Source of the DNA: Rhizobium mesoamericanum STM3625
Lineage (GTDB): Bacteria; Pseudomonadota; Alphaproteobacteria; Rhizobiales; Rhizobiaceae
Direction: 5' to 3'
NCBI RefSeq assembly: GCF_000312665.1
Contig: NZ_HF536772.1
Coordinates: 2,307,813-2,371,812 of the forward strand
Length of the DNA: 64,000 nt
This document shows, piece by piece, positions 43,318-53,013 of the stretch. The position numbers were made by a program, and so were the translations under genes. How positions within the stretch are numbered: the stretch's first letter is position 1; every line of letters begins with the position of its first letter. The notes under the pieces are model-generated. The model worked only from the letters and a program-made list of their open reading frames with translations, had not been told where the DNA came from and did not search any database.

Positions 43318-43606
43318 GCGAGCTTAAAATCCGGGAAATGACCGTCGCCGACCATAACATGGTCGGCGAAGTCGGTTTTGCCGCCGGGAAAATCGAGCGA
43401 CGCCAAAGAGGTTGGCTTCCACCAGGCACATGTCATTTAACGTGCCCGCAAACATTCTTCCATTATCCCGCTGCGGGCGAAAGGGCGATGTCGCCGTTGT
43501 TGAAATCGAAGGCAGGATCGTCGAGCGAGCGGGCTTCTTAATTGCCTGGCGTGATGAGAAGATCGATGCGCAACTCCATATTCCGCTCGAAAAGGTGCAC
43601 TTTTAG
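43311..43606 (+). pseudogene. Relic of a GNAT acetyltransferase gene between gatA and gatB
   Basis: The GTG overlapping the gatA stop opens a frame reading [25 protein letters not shown], a good GNAT N-terminus. It then needs a frame change to continue (KSSDAKEVGFHQAHVI, stop, RARKHSS), and another to reach KGDVAVVEIEGRIVERAGFLIAWRDEK. Nothing of the acetyl-CoA binding motif follows. The gene is frameshifted, has a stop and lacks its 3' half. Confidence 0.6.
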
Positions 43607-43645
43607 GAGCGTCTCGGCTAAGGCCGCAATCTCGGGAGGAGGCTT

Positions 43646-43921
43646 ATGTCCAAACAGCAGCTGGTGGATATGATCGAAGCGTTCGACCGCTTGGCGGCGG
43701 CGGATTTCACGATGGGTGCGCAATGGCGGGCCGTTCACGAGATCTGCCAGGCGCATGAAGGAGAAGCGCCTTTCGACTGGGGGCACGCGCTCTGCCACCG
43801 TATCGAAGGCGACGAGTGGAATGCGGACTACTGGTACCGGCGAGCGGGCAAGCGCCGCGAGAACCGGCCGGTGGCCGAGGAGTGGTCTGCGATGAGAGCC
43901 GAGCTTTCCACCCACCGTTAG
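43646..43921 (+). CDS. 91-aa conserved hypothetical protein
   Basis: Soluble, rich in Trp and acidic residues (AFDRLAAADFTMGAQWRAVHEICQ; EGDEWNADYWYRRAGK). GGAGGAGG lies seven bases before the ATG, so translation is likely. No domain recognised. It stands alone between the GNAT relic and the convergent yjhX gene. Confidence 0.7.
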   Translation: MSKQQLVDMIEAFDRLAAADFTMGAQWRAVHEICQAHEGEAPFDWGHALCHRIEGDEWNADYWYRRAGKRRENRPVAEEWSAMRAELSTHR

Positions 43922-43963
43922 GAAGAGCCGCGCGCCGAATCGACGCGCAGCCAAATTCGAAAG

Positions 43964-44221
43964 CTATCTATTATCCTGTTCCGCTCTCACCAGAACCAAT
44001 CCCCGTTCTGTGATGCGATAGGGCCCGCCCCCCGAGGACTTGATGGCCCGCTTCTGCTTCAGCTTGCGAAACAGCTCGAGGCCGAAGCCGGGATAAACCC
44101 AGCCATCGCGTGTAAAGCACTTCACCGCCTCGATCTTTCGGTTTTCGTCGCGTTCGATTTCAATGCGGCCACCCTGGGCCAATAGGTGGAGGATGCGCTG
44201 CTCCGTGCGTGAAATATCCAT
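43964..44221 (-). CDS. yjhX: YjhX/TopAI family protein (UPF0386), topoisomerase I inhibitor family
   Basis: 85 aa, exactly the family length. MDISRTEQRILHLLAQGGRIEIERD begins it, and PYRITERGLVLVRAEQDNR ends it. E. coli YjhX (TopAI) binds and inhibits topoisomerase I and is paired with the GNAT-family antitoxin YjhQ. Here the next gene upstream, divergent, is a GNAT (44516). The 5' leader has an attenuator-like hairpin. Whether this homologue is toxic is not known. Confidence 0.85.
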   Translation of the reverse strand: MDISRTEQRILHLLAQGGRIEIERDENRKIEAVKCFTRDGWVYPGFGLELFRKLKQKRAIKSSGGGPYRITERGLVLVRAEQDNR

Positions 44222-44241
44222 GGAATGTTGATCCGGTGGTA

Positions 44242-44256
44242 ACGCCCGAGGGGCGT
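44242..44256. promoter_or_regulatory. Small inverted repeat in the yjhX leader
   Basis: ACGCCC / GGGCGT with a GAG spacer, about 20 bp upstream of the yjhX ATG. With the larger palindrome next to it, it could be an operator half or an RNA hairpin hiding the weak ribosome site. Confidence 0.4.
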
Positions 44257-44258
44257 AC

Positions 44259-44290
44259 AAAAACGATCTGGCGTCCGATCGGACGTCAGG
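44259..44290 (-). promoter_or_regulatory. Attenuator-like hairpin or operator upstream of yjhX
   Basis: A 22-bp palindrome at 44269-44290 with the perfect core GTCCGATCGGAC (20 of 22 positions symmetrical). On the minus strand it is followed within four bases by TTTTT, so an intrinsic terminator would form in the yjhX leader. It could equally be a dimeric repressor site. It stands between the divergent yjhX and GNAT genes. Confidence 0.5.
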
Positions 44291-44515
44291 GCTTCGTTCT
44301 TTTCGGGCCCGTGCGCGCAAGTAAAAACCTGCGGGCAGGGGCCACTACCGGGTCTGAGAAGACAGGTTCAACATTTGGTCGTCATAACGGCTGCTCGAGA
44401 TCCCGTCAAGTTTTTGCAACCGATGGAGGATTGTGCGACTGGCAACGCGCAAAACGCGAGGCTTTGAAAATGCGGTGATTCGGTGTTTTACTTCAGTGGA
44501 AACGTGGAGGTACCG

Positions 44516-45025
44516 GTGATCCATATTCGCAATGCCCGCGAAGACGAAGCCGAACTCCTGAGCGAGATCGGTGTAAGGGCTTGGCAGAAGGCGATGGCGT
44601 CCCTCGGCGAGGGGGATGCCATGGTCGATGCCGCGCGAAGCGCGTTCTTCAATTTCGTCGCAGGTAGCTGGATCACCGCCACCGTCATCGAGTGGAACGG
44701 ACATCCGGCAGGATGGGCCGCGCGTGAGACCCTCGACGAGAAGATTTCAGATTTCTGGATCGATCCTGCCTTTACTGGTCATGGTCTCGGCACGGCGCTC
44801 CTACAAAATATCGAAAAAGACATCGCCGTACAGGGGCTCGATACGGCGATGATGCAGACACACTCCGGGAACTCTGAAGCAATCAGCTTCTTCCAGAAGC
44901 GGGGATACGCAATTCATTGGCTGTCGATCGCCTACAATCCGAAGCTCGATCGTGATGTGCCGTCCGTCGGTCTGTCAAAGTCTCTGGAAACCGCGGAGCA
45001 CGGCACATCAGGTTTTGCCTATTAG
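44516..45025 (+). CDS. GNAT family N-acetyltransferase, divergent from yjhX
   Basis: 169 aa from GTG, with GGAGG five bases upstream. VIHIRNAREDEAELLSEIGVRAW begins the fold; the acetyl-CoA loop is DPAFTGHGLGTALLQNIE, followed by THSGNSEAISFFQKRGY. It may be the partner of YjhX, since E. coli YjhQ is a GNAT protein, but this family is common and adjacency is the only link. Its 3' end overlaps the DUF1294 gene by four bases. Confidence 0.8.
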   Translation: MIHIRNAREDEAELLSEIGVRAWQKAMASLGEGDAMVDAARSAFFNFVAGSWITATVIEWNGHPAGWAARETLDEKISDFWIDPAFTGHGLGTALLQNIEKDIAVQGLDTAMMQTHSGNSEAISFFQKRGYAIHWLSIAYNPKLDRDVPSVGLSKSLETAEHGTSGFAY

Positions 45026-45312
45026 GCTAGTACGACGTAACCGACCGATAGGAGCAGAGCGGCCGCGACGTGAAAGACAATGATGGCCTTCAGGATCGAG
45101 CGGAAAGGCTCCTTCTGTGTCTTGTGACGTAGCAGTTTCTGCGCGCAAACGGCGCCTAGACTGCCGCCGATGAGTGCCAGCGTCAGAAGCGTCCTCTCCC
45201 TGATCCGCCTCCGACGCTTGTGGGCGGCTTGCTTGTCCAGAAAATAGGCTGCGAACGCGAGGGCGTTGAGTGCCATAAAAAGCGCAATGATCATCAGAAA
45301 ATGGGTTGCCAT
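45022..45312 (-). CDS. DUF1294 family membrane protein
   Basis: 96 aa with three hydrophobic segments (about 5-23, 43-58, 74-92). AFAAYFLDKQAAHKRRRRI followed by ERTLLTLALIGGSLGA is the DUF1294 signature. Function unknown. Convergent with the GNAT gene. Confidence 0.85.
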   Translation of the reverse strand: MATHFLMIIALFMALNALAFAAYFLDKQAAHKRRRRIRERTLLTLALIGGSLGAVCAQKLLRHKTQKEPFRSILKAIIVFHVAAALLLSVGYVVLA

Positions 45313-45453
45313 GTTCGGGGCAGGCTATTGTGGATGCGTTAACACGCGCCAAACCGGCCGGGTTGCCGCGACGCATAGCCGAAAGCCTTGCACCGGCAAG
45401 CCATTTCCGTTACCTCACCAGTTGAAAAGAACAGCCTCAAAAAGAGCATCCCA

Positions 45454-46956
45454 ATGACCATTGTCGACGTTCGCACGCCTGATCCGAAACGCTTCATTCC
45501 CGGCGCCACTGGCGATTGGGAAGTCATCATCGGCATGGAAGTCCATGCGCAGGTGCTGTCCAATTCGAAGCTGTTTTCGGGCGCCGCGACGGAATTCGGC
45601 AAGCCGCAGAATTCCAACGTGTCGCTCGTCGATGCGGCCATGCCCGGCATGCTGCCTGTCATCAACGAGGAATGCGTGAGGCAGGCCGTCCGTACGGGTC
45701 TTGGTCTGAAGGCGCAAATCAACAAGCGTTCGGTCTTCGACCGCAAAAACTATTTCTATCCGGACCTGCCGCAGGGCTATCAGATCTCGCAGTACAAGGA
45801 TCCGATCGTCGGCGAGGGCACGATCATCATCTCGCTTGGCCCGGATCGCCAGGGCCAGTTCGAGGACATCGAGATCGGCATCGAGCGCCTGCATCTGGAA
45901 CAGGACGCCGGCAAGTTGGTGCATGACCAGCACGCCACCATGTCCTATGTCGATCTGAACCGCTCGGGCGTCGCACTGATGGAGATCGTCTCCAAGCCTG
46001 ACATGCGCTCGTCGGAGGAAGCCAAGGCCTACATGACGAAGCTGCGCTCGATCGTGCGCTACCTCGGCACCTGCGACGGCAACATGGACGAGGGCTCGAT
46101 GCGCGCCGACGTCAACGTCTCCGTGCGCCGCCCGGGCGAAGAATTCGGCACGCGTTGCGAAATCAAGAACGTCAACTCCATCCGCTTCATTGGCCAGGCG
46201 ATCGAATACGAAGCCAGGCGTCAGATCGGCATTTTGGAGGACGGCGGCTCGATCGAGCAGGAGACCCGTCTCTTCGACCCGAACAAGGGTGAGACGCGTT
46301 CGATGCGTTCGAAGGAAGATGCGCACGACTACCGCTACTTCCCGGATCCGGATCTTTTGCCGCTCGAGTTCGACGATGCCTTCGTCAAGGGGCTCGAAGC
46401 CGACCTTCCGGAACTGCCCGACGACAAGAAGGAGCGCTTTGTGCGCGAACTCCGCCTCTCGGTCTACGACGCTTCCGTTCTGGTCTCGGAAAAGGCGATC
46501 GCCGACTATTTCGAAGCCGTGGCTGATGGCCGCGACGGCAAGACAGCCGCCAACTGGGTGATCAACGATCTGCTTGGTGCCCTGAACCGCACCGGCAAGA
46601 GCATCGAGGAAACCTCTGTTTCGCCGGCTCAGCTTGGCACGATCATTGACCTCATCAAGGCGGAGACTATTTCTGGAAAGATCGCGAAGGACCTGTTCGA
46701 GATCGTGCTCAACGAGGGCGGCGATCCAGCCGAGATCGTCGAAGTCAGGGGCATGAAGCAGGTGACCGACACCGGCGCGATCGAACGGGCGGTCGACGAG
46801 ATCATCGCTGCCAACCCGGATCAGGTTGCAAAGGTTCAGGCCAAGCCGACGCTTGCAGGCTGGTTCGTTGGTCAGGTCATGAAGGCTACCGGCGGCAAGG
46901 CCAATCCGCAGGCGGTCCAGGCTCTCGTGAAGGCGAAACTCGGCATCGAGGAGTAA
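45454..46956 (+). CDS. gatB: Asp/Glu-tRNA amidotransferase subunit B
   Basis: 500 aa. It phosphorylates and transamidates the misacylated tRNA with ammonia from Gat[21 protein letters not shown] begins the catalytic cradle; a C-terminal YqeY-like helical domain recognises tRNA ([22 protein letters not shown]). The frame is open further up, but the ATG giving [11 protein letters not shown] is the family start. About 2.1 kb of small genes separate it from gatCA. Confidence 0.96.
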   Translation: MTIVDVRTPDPKRFIPGATGDWEVIIGMEVHAQVLSNSKLFSGAATEFGKPQNSNVSLVDAAMPGMLPVINEECVRQAVRTGLGLKAQINKRSVFDRKNYFYPDLPQGYQISQYKDPIVGEGTIIISLGPDRQGQFEDIEIGIERLHLEQDAGKLVHDQHATMSYVDLNRSGVALMEIVSKPDMRSSEEAKAYMTKLRSIVRYLGTCDGNMDEGSMRADVNVSVRRPGEEFGTRCEIKNVNSIRFIGQAIEYEARRQIGILEDGGSIEQETRLFDPNKGETRSMRSKEDAHDYRYFPDPDLLPLEFDDAFVKGLEADLPELPDDKKERFVRELRLSVYDASVLVSEKAIADYFEAVADGRDGKTAANWVINDLLGALNRTGKSIEETSVSPAQLGTIIDLIKAETISGKIAKDLFEIVLNEGGDPAEIVEVRGMKQVTDTGAIERAVDEIIAANPDQVAKVQAKPTLAGWFVGQVMKATGGKANPQAVQALVKAKLGIEE

Positions 46957-46960
46957 GACT

Positions 46961-47464
46961 GTGTATTTCGTGCGCACCGCCAGCGAGAGTGATCTCAGCA
47001 AGATGCGCACCTTGCTGGATGAGGGTTTTCGCGCGACCTATGCTGGCATCTATGGCGAAGCGAAGGTGAAGGAGCTCGTTGCGCATCTGTTTTCGCCGGC
47101 GGCGCTGCAGGCGCGGCTGGCGAAGAAGAATGCCGAGTTCCTCGTTGCCGACAACGGCAAGGATATCGGCGGCGTTGGCTATGCCGCCATGTCGGATGAA
47201 ATGACGAAGACTGTCATGCTCCATCTGCTCTATGTCCGACCGCCGCTGCATCGCCAGGGCATCGGGCGCGAGATTTTTGCCGAGCTGGAAACCTGCTTTC
47301 CCGACGCCGAAATTATGCGCCTGGAGGTCGAGCCACGGAACACGACGGCAATCGCCTTCTATCATGCCCATGGCTTCGAGGATGTCGGCCGCAACGAAAA
47401 TGACGGGCCGGGACAATCCGGCATCCCGACGCTCATCCTCGAAAAAACTCTCGAACTGCGCTAG
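46961..47464 (+). CDS. GNAT family N-acetyltransferase
   Basis: 167 aa from a GTG four bases after the gatB stop; GAGGAG at the end of gatB is its ribosome site. The binding loop LLYVRPPLHRQGIGREIFAEL and EPRNTTAIAFYHAHGFE are typical. Probably in the gatB transcript. Substrate unknown. Confidence 0.83.
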   Translation: MYFVRTASESDLSKMRTLLDEGFRATYAGIYGEAKVKELVAHLFSPAALQARLAKKNAEFLVADNGKDIGGVGYAAMSDEMTKTVMLHLLYVRPPLHRQGIGREIFAELETCFPDAEIMRLEVEPRNTTAIAFYHAHGFEDVGRNENDGPGQSGIPTLILEKTLELR

Positions 47465-47477
47465 CGCCCGTGAGATC

Positions 47478-47939
47478 ATGACCCCCATCATCATTCGCGA
47501 GGCGCGTAGCGCCGACGTGGCCGCACTCGTCGCCATCTTCGCTGCCGATGAACTCGGCGGGCACGGCGATACGACGGCTCCCGAGGCCCTTGGCGACTAT
47601 CTCAGGGCTTTCGAGCGGGTCGCTTCGTCAAGCGATCAGGCGCTCTACGTCGCCGAGCGCGAGGAACAGGTTGTCGGCACGTTCCAGACGATGATCGTGA
47701 CGTCGCTTGTCGGTCGTGGCTCGTCGTCGATGATTATCGAAGCGGTGCAGACGCGCGCCGACATGCGTGGGCAGGGTATCGGCGCGCAGATGATCCAGTT
47801 CGCCATCGCGCAGGCAAAACGTCGCGGCCTGCGGCTTGTCCAATTAACCTCGAACGCCAGCCGCAAGGACGCACACCGCTTCTACGAGCGGCTCGGCTTC
47901 AAGCAATCGCATCTCGGTTTCAAGATGGCGCTGAAATGA
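47478..47939 (+). CDS. GNAT family N-acetyltransferase
   Basis: 153 aa. IIIREARSADVAALVAIFAADELGGHG begins the protein; VQTRADMRGQGIGAQMIQFAI is the acetyl-CoA site and TSNASRKDAHRFYERLGF the end of the fold. Together they are typical of the small GNATs found downstream of gatB in rhizobia. 13 bp after the previous GNAT. Confidence 0.85.
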   Translation: MTPIIIREARSADVAALVAIFAADELGGHGDTTAPEALGDYLRAFERVASSSDQALYVAEREEQVVGTFQTMIVTSLVGRGSSSMIIEAVQTRADMRGQGIGAQMIQFAIAQAKRRGLRLVQLTSNASRKDAHRFYERLGFKQSHLGFKMALK

Positions 47940-48042
47940 GCCGGTGTTGCGCCGGAATCACTGGACAACGCGGATCGCTGGCGGCATAAGCGAGGGATCA
48001 AATTCTGGTCCCGCTTGCCTCCGGCTAGCTCAAGGAAAAGAC

Positions 48043-48441
48043 ATGAAGAATCTCCTCGTGCAAATCTTCACCTGGTGGAACGGTCAGACGATCGGTACGC
48101 GTTTCGCGACCTGGCGTTTTGGCAAGCGCGTCGGTGAAGACGAGTTTGGCAACGTTTATTACGAAGGCGGCATGTCGTCCTACGGCCTTCCGAAACGTTG
48201 GGTAATCTATAAGGGCTATGCCGAAGCCTCGGCCATTCCGCCGGGCTGGCATGGGTGGATGCATCACCGCACGAATGTTCCGCCAAGCCAGGAAAACTAC
48301 GTTGCCAAGGAATGGCAGAAGCCGCATCGCGCAAACCCGACGGGTTCGCCGCAGGCTTATCGTCCGCCTGGTTCGCTGGTCGTTCCTGGCGAACGTCCAA
48401 GGGTGACTGGCGACTACGATGCCTGGACACCCGGCAACTGA
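48043..48441 (+). CDS. NADH:ubiquinone oxidoreductase accessory subunit NDUFA12
   Basis: 132 aa. FTWWNGQTIGTRFATWRFGKRVGEDEFGNVYYE and PPGWHGWMHHRTNVPPS are the conserved parts of the eukaryotic 17.2-kDa complex I subunit (B17.2). Alphaproteobacteria share this accessory subunit with mitochondria, so it works with the nuo products encoded at the left end. AAGGAAAAG precedes the ATG. Confidence 0.92.
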   Translation: MKNLLVQIFTWWNGQTIGTRFATWRFGKRVGEDEFGNVYYEGGMSSYGLPKRWVIYKGYAEASAIPPGWHGWMHHRTNVPPSQENYVAKEWQKPHRANPTGSPQAYRPPGSLVVPGERPRVTGDYDAWTPGN

Positions 48442-48546
48442 GCAGGCGGTGCCGGCCCCGCTTTTGGCCACAATTGACCATTACCCGCAGAATGGCCGCA
48501 GCGATTGCGGCCTTCCGATTTTAAGATACTGTGGAGACGGGCAGAT

Positions 48547-48978
48547 ATGACGCTTTTCACGCGGAACCAGCTCCTGCGTGCAGCCGGGCTCTCCCTGGTG
48601 CTTGGCTCGACGCTTCTGCCCCAGGTCGCTGCCGCTGCCCGTATCGAGAATTCGGTTGCCGTGTTCTCAGGCCTCGACAAGATCACCGGACGCATCACGA
48701 CATTCGACGTTTACGTCAATGAGACCGTCCAGTTCGGCGCACTGCAGGTGACGCCGAAGGCCTGCTATTCACGTGACCAGGCCGAAGCACAGAAAATCGA
48801 TGGTTTCGTGGAAGTCGACGAGATCACGCTTGATCGCAAGATTCGCCGCATCTTCACCGGCTGGATGTTCGCCGACAGCCCTGGCCTCAATGCGGTTGAG
48901 CACCCGATCTATGACGTCTGGCTGAAGGATTGCAAGCAGAACTCGGACGTTCCCGCTCCCGACAAAGCGGCCAACTAA
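48547..48978 (+). CDS. DUF2155 family periplasmic protein
   Basis: 143 aa. A signal peptide (1-24, LLPQVAAA-AR) is followed by IENSVAVFSGLDKITGRITTFDVYVNETVQFGALQ and GWMFADSPGLNAVEHPIYDVWL. The DUF2155 family is conserved in alphaproteobacteria directly after the NDUFA12 gene. Function unknown. Two cysteines may form a disulfide. Confidence 0.88.
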   Translation: MTLFTRNQLLRAAGLSLVLGSTLLPQVAAAARIENSVAVFSGLDKITGRITTFDVYVNETVQFGALQVTPKACYSRDQAEAQKIDGFVEVDEITLDRKIRRIFTGWMFADSPGLNAVEHPIYDVWLKDCKQNSDVPAPDKAAN

Positions 48979-48981
48979 CTC

Positions 48982-49596
48982 TCAGAATTCAAGACTGGGC
49001 GAAGCCATCGCCGCTGCCAGCATATGGGTGTACTCGTCCTTCGGAACGTCAATGGCCCCGAACGTCTTGAGGTGCTCGGTCGTAAACTGTGTGTCGAGTA
49101 GGGTAAAACCCTTGGCACGCAACCGTTCCACGAGGTGAACGAGGCAGATCTTGGAGGCGTCCGTCCTTCGGGAAAACATGCTTTCGCCGAAGAATGCCGA
49201 CCCCAACGACACTCCGTATAGTCCGCCGACCAGCTCGTCGCCCTGCCAGGCTTCGACCGAGTGGGCATGGCCTATTCGATGCAGGGTGGAATAGAGCGTC
49301 TTGATGGTCTGATTGATCCAGGTGCTCGGCCTGTCCCGGGTCTCTGCCGCACAGGCTGCGATGACGGCATCGAAATCGTGATTGAAGCGGATGTCGAATG
49401 GTTTGCGTCGAATGGCCTTGGCAAGGCTTTTGGATACGTGAAATTCGTCGAGCGGCAGGACGCCGCGAAGATCCGGCTCGACCCAGAATATCTCCGGGTC
49501 ATCGGCCGACTCGGCCATTGGAAAGAGACCAATGGAATAGGCGCGCAGGAGGATTTCCGGTGTTATGCCTGGAGACTTCCTGCGCGATCCTGCCAT
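48982..49596 (-). CDS. aat: Leucyl/phenylalanyl-tRNA--protein transferase
   Basis: 204 aa, the normal length. It adds Leu or Phe to N-terminal Arg/Lys, sending proteins to Clp[38 protein letters not shown] and [19 protein letters not shown] are the family landmarks. It is six bp after accC, so in the same operon, and convergent with the DUF2155 gene. Confidence 0.94.
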   Translation of the reverse strand: MAGSRRKSPGITPEILLRAYSIGLFPMAESADDPEIFWVEPDLRGVLPLDEFHVSKSLAKAIRRKPFDIRFNHDFDAVIAACAAETRDRPSTWINQTIKTLYSTLHRIGHAHSVEAWQGDELVGGLYGVSLGSAFFGESMFSRRTDASKICLVHLVERLRAKGFTLLDTQFTTEHLKTFGAIDVPKDEYTHMLAAAMASPSLEF

Positions 49597-49602
49597 TCTC
49601 TG

Positions 49603-50949
<1,347 letters not shown>

Positions 50950-50959
50950 GACGCTCGCC

Positions 50960-51442
50960 TTATTCGATTACGACGAGGGCTTGGCCGTATTCGACGGGGC
51001 TTCCGTCCTCGACGAGGATTTCGGTGACCTTGCCGGACTTCGGCGAAGGGATCTGGTTCATGGTCTTCATCGCTTCGATGATGATCAGTGTCTGGCCTTC
51101 CTTGACGGTCGCGCCGAGTTCGATGAAGGGACGTGCGCCCGGAGCCGGAGCCATGTAGGCCGTACCGACCATCGGCGCGCTGACGGTATTTGCAGGGTTG
51201 CGTGCAGCGGCCGCAGGAGCCGCAGGTGCTGCAGCTGCCGGAGCGGCCGCCGCAGCCGTAGCCGCGGCTGCAAATGCAGGCGTGGCGATCGGAGCCTGGA
51301 CATATTGGGTGTTGCCGGCACGCGAAACGCGGATGCGCAGATCATCCTGCTCGACTTCGATTTCCGTAAGATCCGTGTCGTTGAGGATGTTCGCAAGGTC
51401 GCGGATCAGCGCCTGGTCGATACCGTTTTTCTTGTCAGCCAT
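50960..51442 (-). CDS. accB: Biotin carboxyl carrier protein of acetyl-CoA carboxylase
   Basis: 160 aa. A helical N-terminal segment, an Ala/Pro-rich linker (about residues 54-80) and a biotinyl domain with the target lysine Lys126 in IIEAMKTMN. BirA, encoded at 6.9 kb, should modify it. 22 bp after aroQ. Confidence 0.96.
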   Translation of the reverse strand: MADKKNGIDQALIRDLANILNDTDLTEIEVEQDDLRIRVSRAGNTQYVQAPIATPAFAAAATAAAAAPAAAAPAAPAAAARNPANTVSAPMVGTAYMAPAPGARPFIELGATVKEGQTLIIIEAMKTMNQIPSPKSGKVTEILVEDGSPVEYGQALVVIE

Positions 51443-51464
51443 GAGTATGTGCCCTGTCTTCTTT

Positions 51465-51902
51465 TTATGCCGTGAGATTCTTCAGCGCATGCAGCGCCAG
51501 AATATAGCTGTAAGGCCCGAAGCCGCAGATGACGCCTTTCACCGCTGGCGCAATCATCGACTTGTGGCGAAATTCTTCCCGCGCGTGAACGTTGGAGATA
51601 TGGAGCTCTATCACCGGGATGGAAATAGCGCGAATTGCATCGTGGAGTGCGACTGACGTATGCGTGTAAGCGCCTGCATTGATCGCGACACCGACCGCCT
51701 TGTCGTTCGCTTCATGGAGCCAATCGACGAGCGTACCTTCGTGATTGCTTTGGCGAAAGTCGATGTCGAAGACGAGCTCGCGCCCAACCGCCTTGCAGTC
51801 AGCCTCGACGTCCTGAAGCGTCTTGCCGCCATAGATGCCGGGCTCTCTTTTGCCAAGCATGTTCAGGTTAGGTCCGTTCAGGACGAATATCGTTTGCGTC
51901 AT
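51465..51902 (-). CDS. aroQ: 3-dehydroquinate dehydratase, type II
   Basis: 145 aa. Catalytic residues are visible in GPNLNMLGKREPGIYG (with Tyr24), FRQSNHEG, NAGAYTHTS and ELHISNVHAREEFR. It carries out the third step of the shikimate pathway. It is first in the aroQ-accB-accC-aat operon, an order common in alphaproteobacteria. Confidence 0.95.
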   Translation of the reverse strand: MTQTIFVLNGPNLNMLGKREPGIYGGKTLQDVEADCKAVGRELVFDIDFRQSNHEGTLVDWLHEANDKAVGVAINAGAYTHTSVALHDAIRAISIPVIELHISNVHAREEFRHKSMIAPAVKGVICGFGPYSYILALHALKNLTA

Positions 51903-52046
51903 CGAATGTTCCAGTAGATGCGAGACGGCAACCTATAGACTCCCAGCGGACCTAATGAAAGCCCTTTGGAAAACGCAGCCCGAATCGCGCCACATTTGTC
52001 CACATGGCTGGAGCACTTCGATTTTGGCGAATTGATGGGCGCTGTG

Positions 52047-52805
52047 TCAGCAACTTGTCTTGCCGCAGGCCCGCATGTTCTTAACCTTGGCCTCAAGGTC
52101 GTCAAAGCCAACCGCGCCTTGAACCAGTTCGTTGCCGATCACATAGGAGGGCGTACCTGTGATGCCGAGGCTCTGGGCAAGTTGATAGGTCTCCTTCACG
52201 GAGGCATCGCTGGAACTCTTGGCCATTTCGTCGCGGATCTGCTTTTCGCTGGCGCCGAGCGACCCGGCGACGTCGAGGGCGCTGGCCTCATCGGCGCGTC
52301 CGTCGCTGCCAAGAAGTGCTATATGGAACTGGCTATATTTCTCTGGTTCCAGCTTCCGGAACGCATCCGACACCTTGTGGGCGGCAACCGATTCTGGGCC
52401 GAGGATCGGGAATTCCTTGAGCACAAAGCGGACGTTCTTGTCCTTTTCGAGCATCGTCTGCATGTCGGAGAGTGCGTGTCGGCAATAGCCGCAGTTGTAG
52501 TCGAAGAACTCGACGATGGTGACATCACCCTTCGGATTGCCGATCGTCATGTCATATTTCGAATTGAAGATTGTTGACTTGTTGTCAGCAATCACCGCGC
52601 TGGCCTTAACAAGGCGCGCCTGATCCTGCTTCTTTTGCAGTGCGTCCTGCACATCAAGCATGATCTCCGGATTTTCGATCAGGTACTGCTTGATGAACTC
52701 GCCGATTTCCTTCTTCTGCGCGTCATCAAGCGCTGCCGCCGGATAGGCTGCGGCGATCGAGGCAGTGAGCGCCAGCGCGGTGAAGATTTTCGGAAGTGCG
52801 GCCAT
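52047..52805 (-). CDS. DsbA family periplasmic thiol oxidoreductase
   Basis: 252 aa. A signal peptide (1-25, AYPAAA-LDD) and a helical N-terminal segment (about 28-65) precede a thioredoxin-like domain with the active site Cys105-Gly-Tyr-Cys108 and the cis-Pro in GTPSYVIG. The helical extension resembles ScsC-type proteins, which can form trimers and isomerise disulfides. GAGGATATA precedes the ATG. The upstream open frame is not coding. Confidence 0.9.
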   Translation of the reverse strand: MAALPKIFTALALTASIAAAYPAAALDDAQKKEIGEFIKQYLIENPEIMLDVQDALQKKQDQARLVKASAVIADNKSTIFNSKYDMTIGNPKGDVTIVEFFDYNCGYCRHALSDMQTMLEKDKNVRFVLKEFPILGPESVAAHKVSDAFRKLEPEKYSQFHIALLGSDGRADEASALDVAGSLGASEKQIRDEMAKSSSDASVKETYQLAQSLGITGTPSYVIGNELVQGAVGFDDLEAKVKNMRACGKTSC

Positions 52806-53013
52806 TATATCCTCGTTATCAGCAGTTCGTATGCGTCGTTCCGGCGCCAGATAACATTGAACGGTAAACGGCGGAACCCGGTGCCGCCAAACTACGGTGC
52901 GTCCTGTCGTCTTCAAACAGGAATTTTCGCATCCGCTGTTTAATCGCGGGATTGTGATGATCCGATTATTGCGGCAATTGTCTGGCCGCCAGCAAAGTTA
53001 GAGAGACCCGATC

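Noticed and set aside
45415..47010. 531-codon open frame on the minus strand opposite gatB
   Set aside because: Same reason: shadow of an intact, well-recognised gene.
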